Part shown: positions 1-8,572 of the stretch, in pieces
How positions within the stretch are numbered: position 1 is the first letter of the stretch
Layout of the letters: each line of letters opens with the position of its first letter
Assembly (NCBI GenBank): GCA_944393175.1
Contig: CALXZH010000034.1
Location: 35,832 to 99,831, forward strand
Source of the DNA: an uncultured Alphaproteobacteria bacterium
GTDB lineage: Bacteria; Pseudomonadota; Alphaproteobacteria; RF32; CAG-239
Length of the DNA stretch: 64,000 bases
Reading direction: 5' to 3'
Program-made: the position numbers and the translations under genes
Notes under the pieces: generated by a model
Seen by the model: only the letters and a program-made list of their open reading frames with translations
The model's database searches: none
What the model was told of the DNA's origin: nothing

Positions 1-173
1 AGGGGATTAAAGTATGTGGTATAGTATTTATATATACTTACTCCAGCTAACCTTGGGGCTAATAAGGCTCCAAAAATTTTGACAATCAAAAAAATGGCAA
101 ATGTACCAAAAACACCATATTTCCAAAATGTGCTTTTGAGTCCGAATTCACCTGCAAGTAGTTTTTTATACAT
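1..173 (-). CDS. Small membrane protein, 5' part only (runs off the left edge)
   Basis: An open frame starts at an ATG at 171-173 on the minus strand and stays open to the left edge, giving 57 residues. It begins MYKKLLAGEFGLKSTFWKYG, followed by one strongly hydrophobic segment at about residues 20-36, then a Tyr-rich stretch. This resembles short uncharacterised alphaproteobacterial membrane proteins that start with KLL-GEFGL--T-W--G. A GGGG stretch about 8 bases upstream of the ATG may be the ribosome binding site. The gene lies downstream of sdaA on the same strand and could be co-transcribed with it. No function can be assigned. Confidence 0.6.
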   Translation of the reverse strand, partial: MYKKLLAGEFGLKSTFWKYGVFGTFAIFLIVKIFGALLAPRLAGVSIYKYYTTYFNP

Positions 174-254
174 CAAATGACCCCGTTATTCATTCCGTTT
201 ATAGCTGCATAGTGAGACATTTTTTTGTTTGTGGCAAGATATTTATCCAACTTT

Positions 255-1637
255 TTAGCAGTTCGTCACATTAACGGCTAGTCCGCCTAATGAGGTTTCT
301 TTGTATTTATTATGCATATCTTTACCGGTATCAAACATTGTCTTTATCACACTGTCTAAGGGAACGATATGTTGTCCGGTGCCGCGCAGGGCCAAACGAG
401 CCGAGTTAACCGCCTTGATGGCCCCCATGGCGTTGCGTTCAATACAAGGAACCTGAACCAAACCATTGAGCGGGTCACAGGTTAGGCCAAGATTGTGCTC
501 CATGGCAATTTCGGCGGCGTTTTCAATTTGTTTATTACTGCCGCCCATGGCTGCAACCAATCCCGCGGCAGCCATGGAGCATGCAACGCCTACCTCTCCT
601 TGACAGCCGACTTCGGCTCCCGAAATTGAGGCATTGGTGCGATAGAGACTGCAAATGGCCGAAGCGGTTAGTAAAAATACTTTGACGCCTTCTTCAACTT
701 TATAGGGTGATTTGACATGGGCAAATTTTTCATAATAACGCATAACCGCCGGAATTATGCCGGCAGAACCCATGGTCGGAGCGGTAACAATTTGTCCGCC
801 GGAGGCATTTTCTTCGGCAACGGCAAAGCCCCACAGATTTATCCAATCTATCATCTCCAACGGGTCATAGTCATTATTAATAAATTTTTCTTCCAGTCGC
901 TTGTATAGTTTTGGGGCGCGGCGCTCCAAATTTAGTCCGCCGGGCAAAATGCCTTTGGCTTTAATTCCTCTTTCAACCGAATTTTGCATAATGCGGTTGA
1001 TTTTTTCAATATAGGTGCTTACTTCACTCTCAGGGCGTAAAGCGCATTCATTTTTCCAGACTATGTCTGAAATTGTTAGATTTTCTTTTTCGCAAATGTT
1101 CATCAGCTGCGCGCAGCTTTCAAAATCATAAGGCACATCGTAGGGCTCTCTTTCGCTTCTGGTGGCCATTTCATCTTGGCGCGCGATTGTGCCGCCTCCG
1201 ACCGAAAAATATACTTCGTTCAACAGAACCTTTCCCGTCTTGTCATAAGCCTTAAAACGCATTCCGTTGGAGTGTTCGGGTAAGAATATGTCTTTTTCAA
1301 AAGTCACATTTTTATCTAAGTCAAAGGCTATGGCTCGCTCTTGCCCTAAATGCAGAATTTTGTCTTGGCGCACCGCATTAACATAAGGAATTTCAGGATT
1401 AATTTCTTCTGCCTCTAATCCCATTAATCCGTAGACAATGGCTTTGACAGTACCGTGTCCGTAACCCGTCAGCGCCAAAGAGCCATATAAAGTGACATCT
1501 ACTTTTTCAACCTTATCAAACAGCTTTTGCTCGCGCAAATTATCAAGCCATCTCTTGGCTGCACGCATCGGGCCGACCGTGTGCGAACTCGATGGGCCTA
1601 CCCCTATCGAGAATATTTCAAATAAACTGTAATACAT
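255..1637 (-). CDS. sdaA: L-serine dehydratase, iron-sulfur dependent, single chain
   Basis: Deaminates L-serine to pyruvate and ammonia in the cytoplasm using a [4Fe-4S] cluster. The 460 residues match the single-chain SdaA/SdaB type in length. The N-terminal beta domain carries GPSSSHTVGP at residues 14-23. The C-terminal catalytic domain holds the three expected cluster cysteines at about 345 (GCQGEVG), 387 (TCDPLNG) and 398 (VPCIERNAMG), spaced as in characterised members of the family. The start lies three bases after the stop of the upstream M49 peptidase gene, so the MEMO-AMMECR1, peptidase and serine dehydratase genes form an operon. Together with a peptidase this suggests use of peptides and amino acids as carbon source. 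Confidence 0.95.
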   Translation of the reverse strand: MYYSLFEIFSIGVGPSSSHTVGPMRAAKRWLDNLREQKLFDKVEKVDVTLYGSLALTGYGHGTVKAIVYGLMGLEAEEINPEIPYVNAVRQDKILHLGQERAIAFDLDKNVTFEKDIFLPEHSNGMRFKAYDKTGKVLLNEVYFSVGGGTIARQDEMATRSEREPYDVPYDFESCAQLMNICEKENLTISDIVWKNECALRPESEVSTYIEKINRIMQNSVERGIKAKGILPGGLNLERRAPKLYKRLEEKFINNDYDPLEMIDWINLWGFAVAEENASGGQIVTAPTMGSAGIIPAVMRYYEKFAHVKSPYKVEEGVKVFLLTASAICSLYRTNASISGAEVGCQGEVGVACSMAAAGLVAAMGGSNKQIENAAEIAMEHNLGLTCDPLNGLVQVPCIERNAMGAIKAVNSARLALRGTGQHIVPLDSVIKTMFDTGKDMHNKYKETSLGGLAVNVTNC

Positions 1638-1640
1638 TTT

Positions 1641-3353
1641 CTAAAAGTGACTTTCTATCCAAATATAATTTTTAACACCCAATTCTTTTTGTATGCGCGC
1701 GATATATTGCGACGTCTCGCCCCAAGTGGTATATTTATCAATAAACTCTTTGGCCTTGGCTGAAGATTTTGATAATTGTACCGCTATCGTTTCTTGCAAC
1801 ATTTGATAAACAACATCATGGAACTTATCAAAATCTATATGCACTTTATGGCTTTCATCAAACCAGAAGGCTTTGTGGTCATGCAAGAAATTAAAGTGTA
1901 TTAACTCACCGACGCGGTGTGCCTCCAAAGGTTGCGCTTTCAAAAACAGGCGATAAACAACCCAAGTCGTATAGATTTTCTTTAGCGTTTCTTCATCAAT
2001 AACACTGGCTTTGACATATTCGGGCATAAAAGCAATTGAAACAACATCGGCTTTTTCTTCTTCAATCGTACTCTTATATAAGCCTAAGGCTCTTTGATAT
2101 TCATTATCAGGGCCTAAAGAGTGGCCGTTTTCGTGCCCTATCACAAAAAGATGATCCGCTTCCAAATCAAAATATTTGTGCAATTCGGGAGAAACCAAAC
2201 GCTCCAAGAGCTTTTTGTTTCTTTCCTTATCGCCGCTCATTCTTACTTGACGGTGGTAAGCATTTCTACGCCCGCCACCGGTTTTGATGGCTAATTTATC
2301 GTTATTGGGCAGGTTTTGCGCCGTGGTAATGGCCCCGCGGCACTGCGCATAGTCTCCGGTCAGGGCTACCAAGTCAACATCAACCATGGTTTGCTTTAAC
2401 TCACCGCTGCCCGAAACAGATTGATGATATTTGTCGGCATAAGGCATTAATTTAGCCAGCTCCGGCATATGCTCTTTGAACTTTAAGATTAAATCCGTGC
2501 CTTGTTTATTGATTATACCGACACGGACGCCAAGCATATCTTTCGGATTCACTTCAATATGATGTGCATTGAGCTTTTCCATTAATGCAGAATTGTCATA
2601 AACCGTCGGTGTGAGCTCGTCATCATAACTTTCACGACCTAAGGTAAACTCCAGCTGATTGTTGTTTTGCAGAATTGCCCAATGTTTATCGGCCAACATA
2701 TCCATATCTTCATTGTTTTGCAATAAAGCTTGTGCTTGCCAGCCAAGGTAGTCCTTAAATTCTTCATCCGTGGTATAGTGAGCGGCAACTTCTAATTCAT
2801 TGGCGGCTTTGGAAAACTCATCTTTGAAAAATTCCGTATAGTCAATGGCTTTGAGCATATCTTGGTCGCGGCGAACCATCGTGCGAACACTCAGAATCTT
2901 TTTAACTTCTTCGATTTTTCCGGCTTCTATCATACGGGTCAGAATTTGATGAAATTCTTCGACACTCAAATCTGAGGGGTAAAAATTACGTCCTTTGGCA
3001 CCCTTTATGCCCTTAAAGATTTCGATTGGCTCCAAATCTATCCCGTTATGTCCTTCAACACCGTGAAAAGAGGTAAACAACTTTAGAGCTTTAGCAGCAT
3101 AAGCACTCTCTTTGGCGGCATTTTGAAGTGCTTGTTTCATCTCCATATTTTTTTCATGGTCTTGGATAAAAGCAACATCATCTAAAATTTTGGCAGCGGC
3201 AACCAAGTGTTCAAGGGCTTTTTTATTGCCGTCGGTTAAATTCTTGTAGCCTTCAAAATCTTTTGATACCAAATCAATGGTACGCATTCTATGATTGATA
3301 ATCTCGTCTAACTCATTTTCACTTAAGGCGATTTCATATCCGTTAATTTTCAT
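1641..3353 (-). CDS. M49 (dipeptidyl-peptidase III-like) zinc metallopeptidase
   Basis: 570-residue cytoplasmic protein with no signal peptide. Residues 407-411 read HENGH and residues 431-436 read EEEKAD, fitting the two zinc-binding motifs of family M49. The classical family motif is the hexapeptide HEXXGH; here it is the pentapeptide HEXXH form, which is known from some bacterial M49 members. Expected role: removal of dipeptides from the N-terminus of oligopeptides. The start overlaps the end of the upstream MEMO-AMMECR1 gene by 11 bases and the stop is 3 bases before sdaA, so the three are translated together. Substrate is unknown. Confidence 0.75.
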   Translation of the reverse strand: MKINGYEIALSENELDEIINHRMRTIDLVSKDFEGYKNLTDGNKKALEHLVAAAKILDDVAFIQDHEKNMEMKQALQNAAKESAYAAKALKLFTSFHGVEGHNGIDLEPIEIFKGIKGAKGRNFYPSDLSVEEFHQILTRMIEAGKIEEVKKILSVRTMVRRDQDMLKAIDYTEFFKDEFSKAANELEVAAHYTTDEEFKDYLGWQAQALLQNNEDMDMLADKHWAILQNNNQLEFTLGRESYDDELTPTVYDNSALMEKLNAHHIEVNPKDMLGVRVGIINKQGTDLILKFKEHMPELAKLMPYADKYHQSVSGSGELKQTMVDVDLVALTGDYAQCRGAITTAQNLPNNDKLAIKTGGGRRNAYHRQVRMSGDKERNKKLLERLVSPELHKYFDLEADHLFVIGHENGHSLGPDNEYQRALGLYKSTIEEEKADVVSIAFMPEYVKASVIDEETLKKIYTTWVVYRLFLKAQPLEAHRVGELIHFNFLHDHKAFWFDESHKVHIDFDKFHDVVYQMLQETIAVQLSKSSAKAKEFIDKYTTWGETSQYIARIQKELGVKNYIWIESHF

Positions 3354-4917
3354 TGCTCTTTATCTCCACTGTTCTAAAACGATATACTTTCAAATTTTCT
3401 GACCAATAGCTCGGATTGATTCCGGCTTTGATTTTTAATTGTTTCATAAATTCTTCCTTATCCGGCAGCTCTTGCCATACGGAGGGCAAAAACAGCCCTT
3501 GTCTGTCGCCGTCACGGATAATTATGCCATCGGTTCCGGCTTTGATTTGTGACAATAAATCTTCGGCATCTTTATAATTTATTGCCTCAAAACCCGTCAG
3601 CAAAGAAATTGAAAAAGTTATGTTGGCTAATTCTGCTTGCGACACAGGTTGAAAGCGGCTGTCTTCCATGGCCGCACGATAAGCATTTTCGGCTACATCT
3701 TGGGCTATTGCCACATGGGGAATTACAGTACCTACACAGCCTCGCAAAGCAGCGTTTTGTTTTAGGGTTACAAATGAGGCTCCTTTGTTAAATAATTCAT
3801 CCGCATAGTCTTTGCGTGACGGTGAATAAGATTTATGTTCCGTTACTGCTTTTTGCAATGAGCGCGCAACAATTTGCAATAAATCCTTGCCATATGAGGC
3901 AACGTATTGCTGCAAATTATTTGTTTCTTGTTCTAATTTAGAGAGAGGGGCTGACTTGGGTTCTTTTTTTTCAAAGCTCCAAGCGCCATAGCCGACAACA
4001 CGCTCCTTATCTCCCGATGTGTCGCCGGAATTGATTAAATCTAATGTCGTCGGATGCAGAGCCTGCTTATTGGCAATAATAAGCGCAGCATTAATACCCG
4101 TGGCACCGCAAGACATATGGTCGGCGATTTCGGGCTTGTTTTGTTCTACCAACTTTGCCGTTTGCGAATCCAATTGTTGCGCTTTGGCATAATCGTTATA
4201 GTGTGATAAATCCGCTGATATAACCAGAAGAGTATCGTCCCTTTGCAACAATGGAGAGAGTTCTTGTGCCAAAATGTTGGGTGAAACATCGCCATATACA
4301 AGCGGAATGATGGTGAATTTAGTTAATGTCTTTTGCAAAAATGGCAGTTGCACTTCTAAGCTGTGTTCATCTTTGTGCGCCAAATCATTAACCTTAAATT
4401 GCGGATTTGCTTGCAAACGTGCAATCATGTCTTTATTGAGGACAATTTTGCCCAAAGGAGTGGTAAAATAGTCCGCAGATGAAAGCGCAACCCCTTTCAA
4501 AGCCACTCGGTGCGACGGCCCAAGTAAAATAACGTTTTTAATCTTATCTGCAAATTTTTGAAGTTTGGCGTAGGCTTTCCCTGCCGTGACAGCCGAATAC
4601 TCATACCCGGCATGCGGCACGATTAATATGCGCGGCTGCAATTCTGAGCCGGCATGTAACGAGGCTAAATAATGTTCTACTTCACTGTCTAATTGCGCCT
4701 TATCATTTGCATAAAACAGACCTGCAACGGCTGGCGTGCGATATATGGCCAATTCATCCTCCTTGGGTTGATAGTTGGTGATGAGACTGGGATTGGATGA
4801 CACGTGTTTTTCAAAACTATAATAGTTCAAGACTATTATGGCCAGTAGGATTATGGCTATTATAATGTAATGGGTCATTTTGTTATAATCAATATCCGTG
4901 TTGTCTTTCATGGGCAA
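3343..4917 (-). CDS. Membrane-anchored MEMO1-AMMECR1 fusion protein (AmmeMemoRadiSam B+A)
   Basis: 524 residues in three parts. An N-terminal membrane anchor lies at about residues 14-33. A MEMO1 domain (about 55-315) has the family landmarks PAVAGLFYA, VPHAGYEYS, GPSHR, DEHSLEVQLPFL and SADLSHYNDY. An AMMECR1 domain (about 335-515) has LRGCVGTV and SRFQPVS. In many bacteria these are components B and A of a three-part system whose third member is a radical SAM protein; no radical SAM gene is in this window. The biochemical role of the system is unsettled; the MEMO fold is related to class III extradiol dioxygenases. First gene of the operon with the M49 peptidase and sdaA. Confidence 0.88.
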   Translation of the reverse strand: MPMKDNTDIDYNKMTHYIIIAIILLAIIVLNYYSFEKHVSSNPSLITNYQPKEDELAIYRTPAVAGLFYANDKAQLDSEVEHYLASLHAGSELQPRILIVPHAGYEYSAVTAGKAYAKLQKFADKIKNVILLGPSHRVALKGVALSSADYFTTPLGKIVLNKDMIARLQANPQFKVNDLAHKDEHSLEVQLPFLQKTLTKFTIIPLVYGDVSPNILAQELSPLLQRDDTLLVISADLSHYNDYAKAQQLDSQTAKLVEQNKPEIADHMSCGATGINAALIIANKQALHPTTLDLINSGDTSGDKERVVGYGAWSFEKKEPKSAPLSKLEQETNNLQQYVASYGKDLLQIVARSLQKAVTEHKSYSPSRKDYADELFNKGASFVTLKQNAALRGCVGTVIPHVAIAQDVAENAYRAAMEDSRFQPVSQAELANITFSISLLTGFEAINYKDAEDLLSQIKAGTDGIIIRDGDRQGLFLPSVWQELPDKEEFMKQLKIKAGINPSYWSENLKVYRFRTVEIKSNEN

Positions 4918-4991
4918 CTTCTTCCTTTTGCAGACGTTTTGCTTAGGCTACATTAACTCCTTTAATTTTTTGCTAATGTATGCCCTTTTAC

Positions 4992-5654
4992 TTAATTATT
5001 CTTCAGGCTTTTATAAAAAGATGCAAAATCATCAAAATAAATAATATTTTTGCGGTCTTGTTCTTCATCTCCCCAAATGGAATGGCCTATGCGGATGGCT
5101 TGGGCATTGGCGGCCTGCGCAGCAGCGCTGTCCATCGGGCTATCGCCTACGACCCAAACATTGCGAGGCGTTATTTCTTCTTTGGCTAACAGACCTTGTA
5201 GAGTATAGTATACTTGCTCAGGATAGGGCTTGTCACGCAAAGCCTCGTGTCCGCAAACTATCCTGCTAAACAGCTTTTTATCAAACAGCATCGGCAATTC
5301 CAGCTCCAACAACCTGCGGTCTTTGTTGCTCATGATGAGAATCGGAATGTTCTTCTTGTTAAAATAATCCAATACTTCTTGGACATAAGGAAAAGTCTTG
5401 ATATGTGATGCAACAACGTTCGGATATATTGCGGCATAACGTTCATAAGCCTCTTTGGCTTTATCTTCTCCGAAAATACGCGGAAAATTATCGCGAAATG
5501 ATAACTTTGGGTCCCTTAGGCTCTTAACTTGTTCCCAATCGGGAAGATGATATTCTTTCAATACCTGATTGATTACCAAGACCAAAGTACTACGACTTTC
5601 CGCCAAGGTATTATCCCAATCAAATATTACATATTTTAAGCCTGATATATCCAT
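4992..5654 (-). CDS. HAD-family hydrolase (phosphoglycolate phosphatase-like)
   Basis: Haloacid dehalogenase phosphatase of about 220 residues. Motif I is FDWDNTLAE near the N-terminus with the two catalytic aspartates; motif II is MSNKD; motif IV is VVGDSPMD. The cap insert after motif I is typical of the phosphoglycolate phosphatase/PPase group, but the substrate cannot be read from the sequence. I prefer the ATG at 5652-5654 with a purine-rich AGAGAAG just upstream; an in-frame GTG at 5664-5666 would start in the tail of the accD terminator hairpin. It follows accD on the same strand with the terminator between, so expression depends on read-through or its own promoter. Confidence 0.8.
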   Translation of the reverse strand: MDISGLKYVIFDWDNTLAESRSTLVLVINQVLKEYHLPDWEQVKSLRDPKLSFRDNFPRIFGEDKAKEAYERYAAIYPNVVASHIKTFPYVQEVLDYFNKKNIPILIMSNKDRRLLELELPMLFDKKLFSRIVCGHEALRDKPYPEQVYYTLQGLLAKEEITPRNVWVVGDSPMDSAAAQAANAQAIRIGHSIWGDEEQDRKNIIYFDDFASFYKSLKNN

Positions 5655-5665
5655 TTCTTCTCTCA

Positions 5666-5696
5666 CAAAAAACCCTGCCTAACGCAGGGCTTTTAG
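5666..5696 (-). terminator. Intrinsic terminator after accD
   Basis: Minus-strand hairpin CCCTGC-GTTA-GGCAGGG followed by a run of six T, directly after the accD stop codon. It abuts the start of the HAD phosphatase gene, which suggests partial termination inside a longer transcript. Confidence 0.75.
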
Positions 5697-5698
5697 AT

Positions 5699-6577
5699 TT
5701 ACTTGTTTTCCAACAAAGCCGTATTTAACACCGGTTTTTTATGGGTCAAAATACTAATGACTTTTACCAATTCGTTTTTCAGCTCGTGGCGGGTCACAAC
5801 AATATCAACCATACCATGCTCGCGTAAATATTCAGCTCTTTGGAAACCTTCCGGTAATTTTTCGCGAATGGTTTGCTCAATCACTCTGGCTCCGGCAAAA
5901 CCGATGATGCAGCCTTTTTCAGCAATGTGAACATCACCCAACATCGCAAAAGAGGCCGAAACGCCACCAGTGGTAGGGTCGGTTAAAATTGAAATGTAAG
6001 GAATGCCTTTTTCTTTTACCTGATTAATGGCGGCTGTGGTTCTGGCCATTTGCATCAAAGATAAAATTCCTTCTTGCATACGCGCACCACCTGATGCAGC
6101 AACAATAATTAGCGGATAGTTATTGCGGGCAGATATTTCGGCGGCTTTCACAATTCCTTCGCCGACAGCCATACCCATGGAACCACCCATGAAAGAGAAG
6201 TCCATTGCCGCTACGACACAGGGAATTCCACCAATGTCGCCTTGGGCAACGCGAATTGCATCATTGCTGCCGGTGCTTTTGCGATAGGCTTTTAAGCGGT
6301 CGGTATATTTTTTGGTATCCTTAAACTTTAAGGGGTCTTCTTTCGGGGTGGGCAAAGCTATTTCATTATATTCGCCATCAAAAAGCATTTTCAGCCTTTT
6401 ATCAACATACAAACGAAGATGATGCCCGCAAGACGTGCAAACATATAAACTCTTTTTCATCTCTTTGGAAAAGAGCATTTGCCCGCATACCGGACATTTT
6501 ACCCATAAGTTATCTGCGATTTCTTTTGGGGTTACTTTTTTAATTTTAGGTCTTACAAAGTCAGTTAACCAGTTCAT
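5699..6577 (-). CDS. accD: Acetyl-CoA carboxylase carboxyltransferase subunit beta
   Basis: 292-residue beta subunit of the carboxyltransferase half of acetyl-CoA carboxylase, which makes malonyl-CoA for fatty-acid synthesis. The N-terminal zinc ribbon is visible as CPVC and CTSC at about residues 29-32 and 48-51. The crotonase-fold core carries GGSMGMAVGE, SGGARMQEG and TGGVSASFAMLGD. Length is normal. Its partner accA lies 2 kb upstream on the same strand, separated by rmuC, ihfB and a LapA-like gene, so the pair is close but not adjacent. Confidence 0.96.
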   Translation of the reverse strand: MNWLTDFVRPKIKKVTPKEIADNLWVKCPVCGQMLFSKEMKKSLYVCTSCGHHLRLYVDKRLKMLFDGEYNEIALPTPKEDPLKFKDTKKYTDRLKAYRKSTGSNDAIRVAQGDIGGIPCVVAAMDFSFMGGSMGMAVGEGIVKAAEISARNNYPLIIVAASGGARMQEGILSLMQMARTTAAINQVKEKGIPYISILTDPTTGGVSASFAMLGDVHIAEKGCIIGFAGARVIEQTIREKLPEGFQRAEYLREHGMVDIVVTRHELKNELVKVISILTHKKPVLNTALLENK

Positions 6578-6592
6578 TTTTCACCATTTTTG

Positions 6593-7003
6593 TTAGTTAG
6601 CATCAGAGCTCTCGCCTTCTTGCGAAGTGCGGGAAAATATTTTTTTCAATCGTTGACCCAAACTCGGTTTCGGTTGCCGTGCGTCTGCGGCTTTCATTGT
6701 GTCTAAATCAGACTGTAAGCCCGAAACCTTTTCAACCAACTTTTGTTGTTCTTTGCTCAGCTTCTTATTTTGCTTCTTTTGTTGACGCAGCGCTTTGCGT
6801 ACCGGCGCATATGACAGCCACATCCAAAGCATGCCGAGGATAAAACCCAATAATATAAAAAATACTACCGCAACGCTCAAAGATACCGTTACTTCAAAAT
6901 AAAAGGGCCAAAGGTTAAATGTTGCCAAATCATTATTCACAAATGCAAATATCAGAATAATGATTAATAATGGCAAGCCTATCAGCATTTTTATGAAACC
7001 CAT
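6593..7003 (-). CDS. LapA-domain (DUF1049-like) inner-membrane protein
   Basis: 136 residues with two transmembrane helices (about 5-22 and 40-62), the FVNND sequence after the first helix typical of the LapA/DUF1049 family, and a basic, charged cytoplasmic tail with predicted coiled coil (about 75-105). In enterobacteria LapA (YciS) works with LapB in controlling lipopolysaccharide assembly; whether this gene does so is inference. It sits between ihfB and accD on the same strand, and an ihfB-lapA-like gene order is common in proteobacteria. Confidence 0.8.
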   Translation of the reverse strand: MGFIKMLIGLPLLIIILIFAFVNNDLATFNLWPFYFEVTVSLSVAVVFFILLGFILGMLWMWLSYAPVRKALRQQKKQNKKLSKEQQKLVEKVSGLQSDLDTMKAADARQPKPSLGQRLKKIFSRTSQEGESSDAN

Positions 7004-7029
7004 ATCTTGACCCTTTCAAATTGCAAATT

Positions 7030-7314
7030 TTATTTTTTCGGATTCAAAAGCTCGTGGAGCTGTTTGCCGGTTTTGAAGTGAGGAATATTACGTTCTTCAA
7101 CTTTGACCTGCTCGCCGGTGCGGGGATTTTTGGCAACTCGCGGTGAGCGCTTACGAATCGAAAAAGCTCCAAAGCCGCGAAATTCGACTCTTTCTCCGGC
7201 TGCCAAAGAGCTGATTATTTTATCAAAAACCACGCCGACTATTCTTTCTACGTCCTTTAACATTAAATGTGGATTTTTATTGGCAATTCTTTCTATTAAT
7301 TCAGATCTAGTCAC
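7030..7314 (-). CDS. ihfB: Integration host factor subunit beta (HU/IHF family)
   Basis: DNA-bending protein of the HU/IHF family. I place the start at the GTG at 7312-7314 because AGAGG stands 8 bases upstream and because the protein then begins [11 protein letters not shown], matching the family N-terminus; this gives 94 residues. A longer reading from 7377 would add an atypical 21-residue leader. The beta-arm region reads [14 protein letters not shown] followed by NPRTGE, and [10 protein letters not shown] follows. The family assignment is firm; IHF-beta rather than HU rests on the [10 protein letters not shown] start and on the LapA-like neighbour. Confidence 0.88.
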   Translation of the reverse strand: MTRSELIERIANKNPHLMLKDVERIVGVVFDKIISSLAAGERVEFRGFGAFSIRKRSPRVAKNPRTGEQVKVEERNIPHFKTGKQLHELLNPKK

Positions 7315-7446
7315 GATAATACCTCTTTTCCATATAATTAATTTCTTTTGCAGATAAGTTATCCGTTTTTGTTCCATAAATCAATATCGCAATTTGTTAA
7401 AAAACAAAAATTTTATTGGAACTTATCCCACATTAAATAGAATTTT

Positions 7447-8562
7447 TCAACTGGCTAAGTGTTCAACCCCCGTCGGCACCTTTTCTTGGCCCAATTGAAT
7501 ATCCTCTATTTTATCTATCCGGCGGGAAATTTTGCCGGAAGAAACTTTAATATCGCCTATGTCCTTTGAGGCCATCTCAAAATGCTTACTCAAATTATCT
7601 ACCCTATCATCAAGGCGAGAAATATCTTCTATCAAAAGGCCCACTTCTTTTTGAATTACACCGGCCATTTCTCGCATTCTGGCATCCTTTAAGACGGCTC
7701 GAACCGTATTGAGCGTAGCCATCAACGTGGTTGGCGAAACTATCCATACTTTAGCGCGATAAGATGCCTCTATCACATCCGTAAAATTGGAATGAAGTTC
7801 TGCATAAATGGACTCGGAGGGCAAAAACATTAACGCCGACTCAGCCGTTTCTCCGGGAATAATATATTTTTCGGCTATGTCTTTAATATGTTTCAATACA
7901 GATGCTCGAAAGAATCTCTCGGCTTCAACCTTTTCCCTATCGTTTTGTGCATTACGCAAGGCTTGATAACTCTCTAAAGGAAATTTCGAATCGATGACAA
8001 TCATGCCCGGAGGATTAGGCAAATTCAAAACACAATCAGCACGCTTTTGATTGCTTAAAACCACCTGGAATGCATAAGCCGAAGGCGGCAAGGTCGATGT
8101 CACCAAATCATTGAGTTGAATTTCTCCGAATGCTCCCCTCGCTTGCTTATTGGATAACACTTCTTGCAAGGAAACAACCTGCTCCGAAAGGGAGGATATT
8201 TTTTGCTGGGCGACATCTATTTTTGCCAAACGTTCACGCAAGTCATGCAGAGTTTCCGCCGTTTTGGTGGTGGATTGCTGCAACCCCTCGCCTACACTTT
8301 TGGTTACCGCCAACAATTTGTCATCCATCATTTTCAGGACTGACATTTTTTGTTCATTGATTGCTTCCGCGATTTTATTTTGAGCATTTTGGTTATTTTC
8401 GGACAGTTGCGTAATGCGTCCGGCAAGTTCTGCCTGAGAGCGAAACAACAAATCACTTAATTTCAAGAGTTCCTTACTCTCACCCTTATGGGTTGCCAAA
8501 TACAACACACTTAACAGCAGTACACATATTACCGCTATTAAAACAATCAAGAGTGCATCCAT
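7447..8562 (-). CDS. rmuC: DNA recombination protein RmuC
   Basis: 371 residues: an N-terminal membrane helix (about 4-23), a coiled-coil stretch (about 35-135) and the RmuC domain (about 140-330) with GAFGEIQL, DSKFPLE, SALMFLPSE and WIVSPTTLMATL. RmuC proteins are membrane-anchored, have a restriction-endonuclease-like fold and affect the rate of inverted-repeat recombination. It lies 10 bases after accA and before ihfB on the same strand. No unusual features. Confidence 0.92.
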   Translation of the reverse strand: MDALLIVLIAVICVLLLSVLYLATHKGESKELLKLSDLLFRSQAELAGRITQLSENNQNAQNKIAEAINEQKMSVLKMMDDKLLAVTKSVGEGLQQSTTKTAETLHDLRERLAKIDVAQQKISSLSEQVVSLQEVLSNKQARGAFGEIQLNDLVTSTLPPSAYAFQVVLSNQKRADCVLNLPNPPGMIVIDSKFPLESYQALRNAQNDREKVEAERFFRASVLKHIKDIAEKYIIPGETAESALMFLPSESIYAELHSNFTDVIEASYRAKVWIVSPTTLMATLNTVRAVLKDARMREMAGVIQKEVGLLIEDISRLDDRVDNLSKHFEMASKDIGDIKVSSGKISRRIDKIEDIQLGQEKVPTGVEHLAS

Positions 8563-8572
8563 AGCTTATGCC

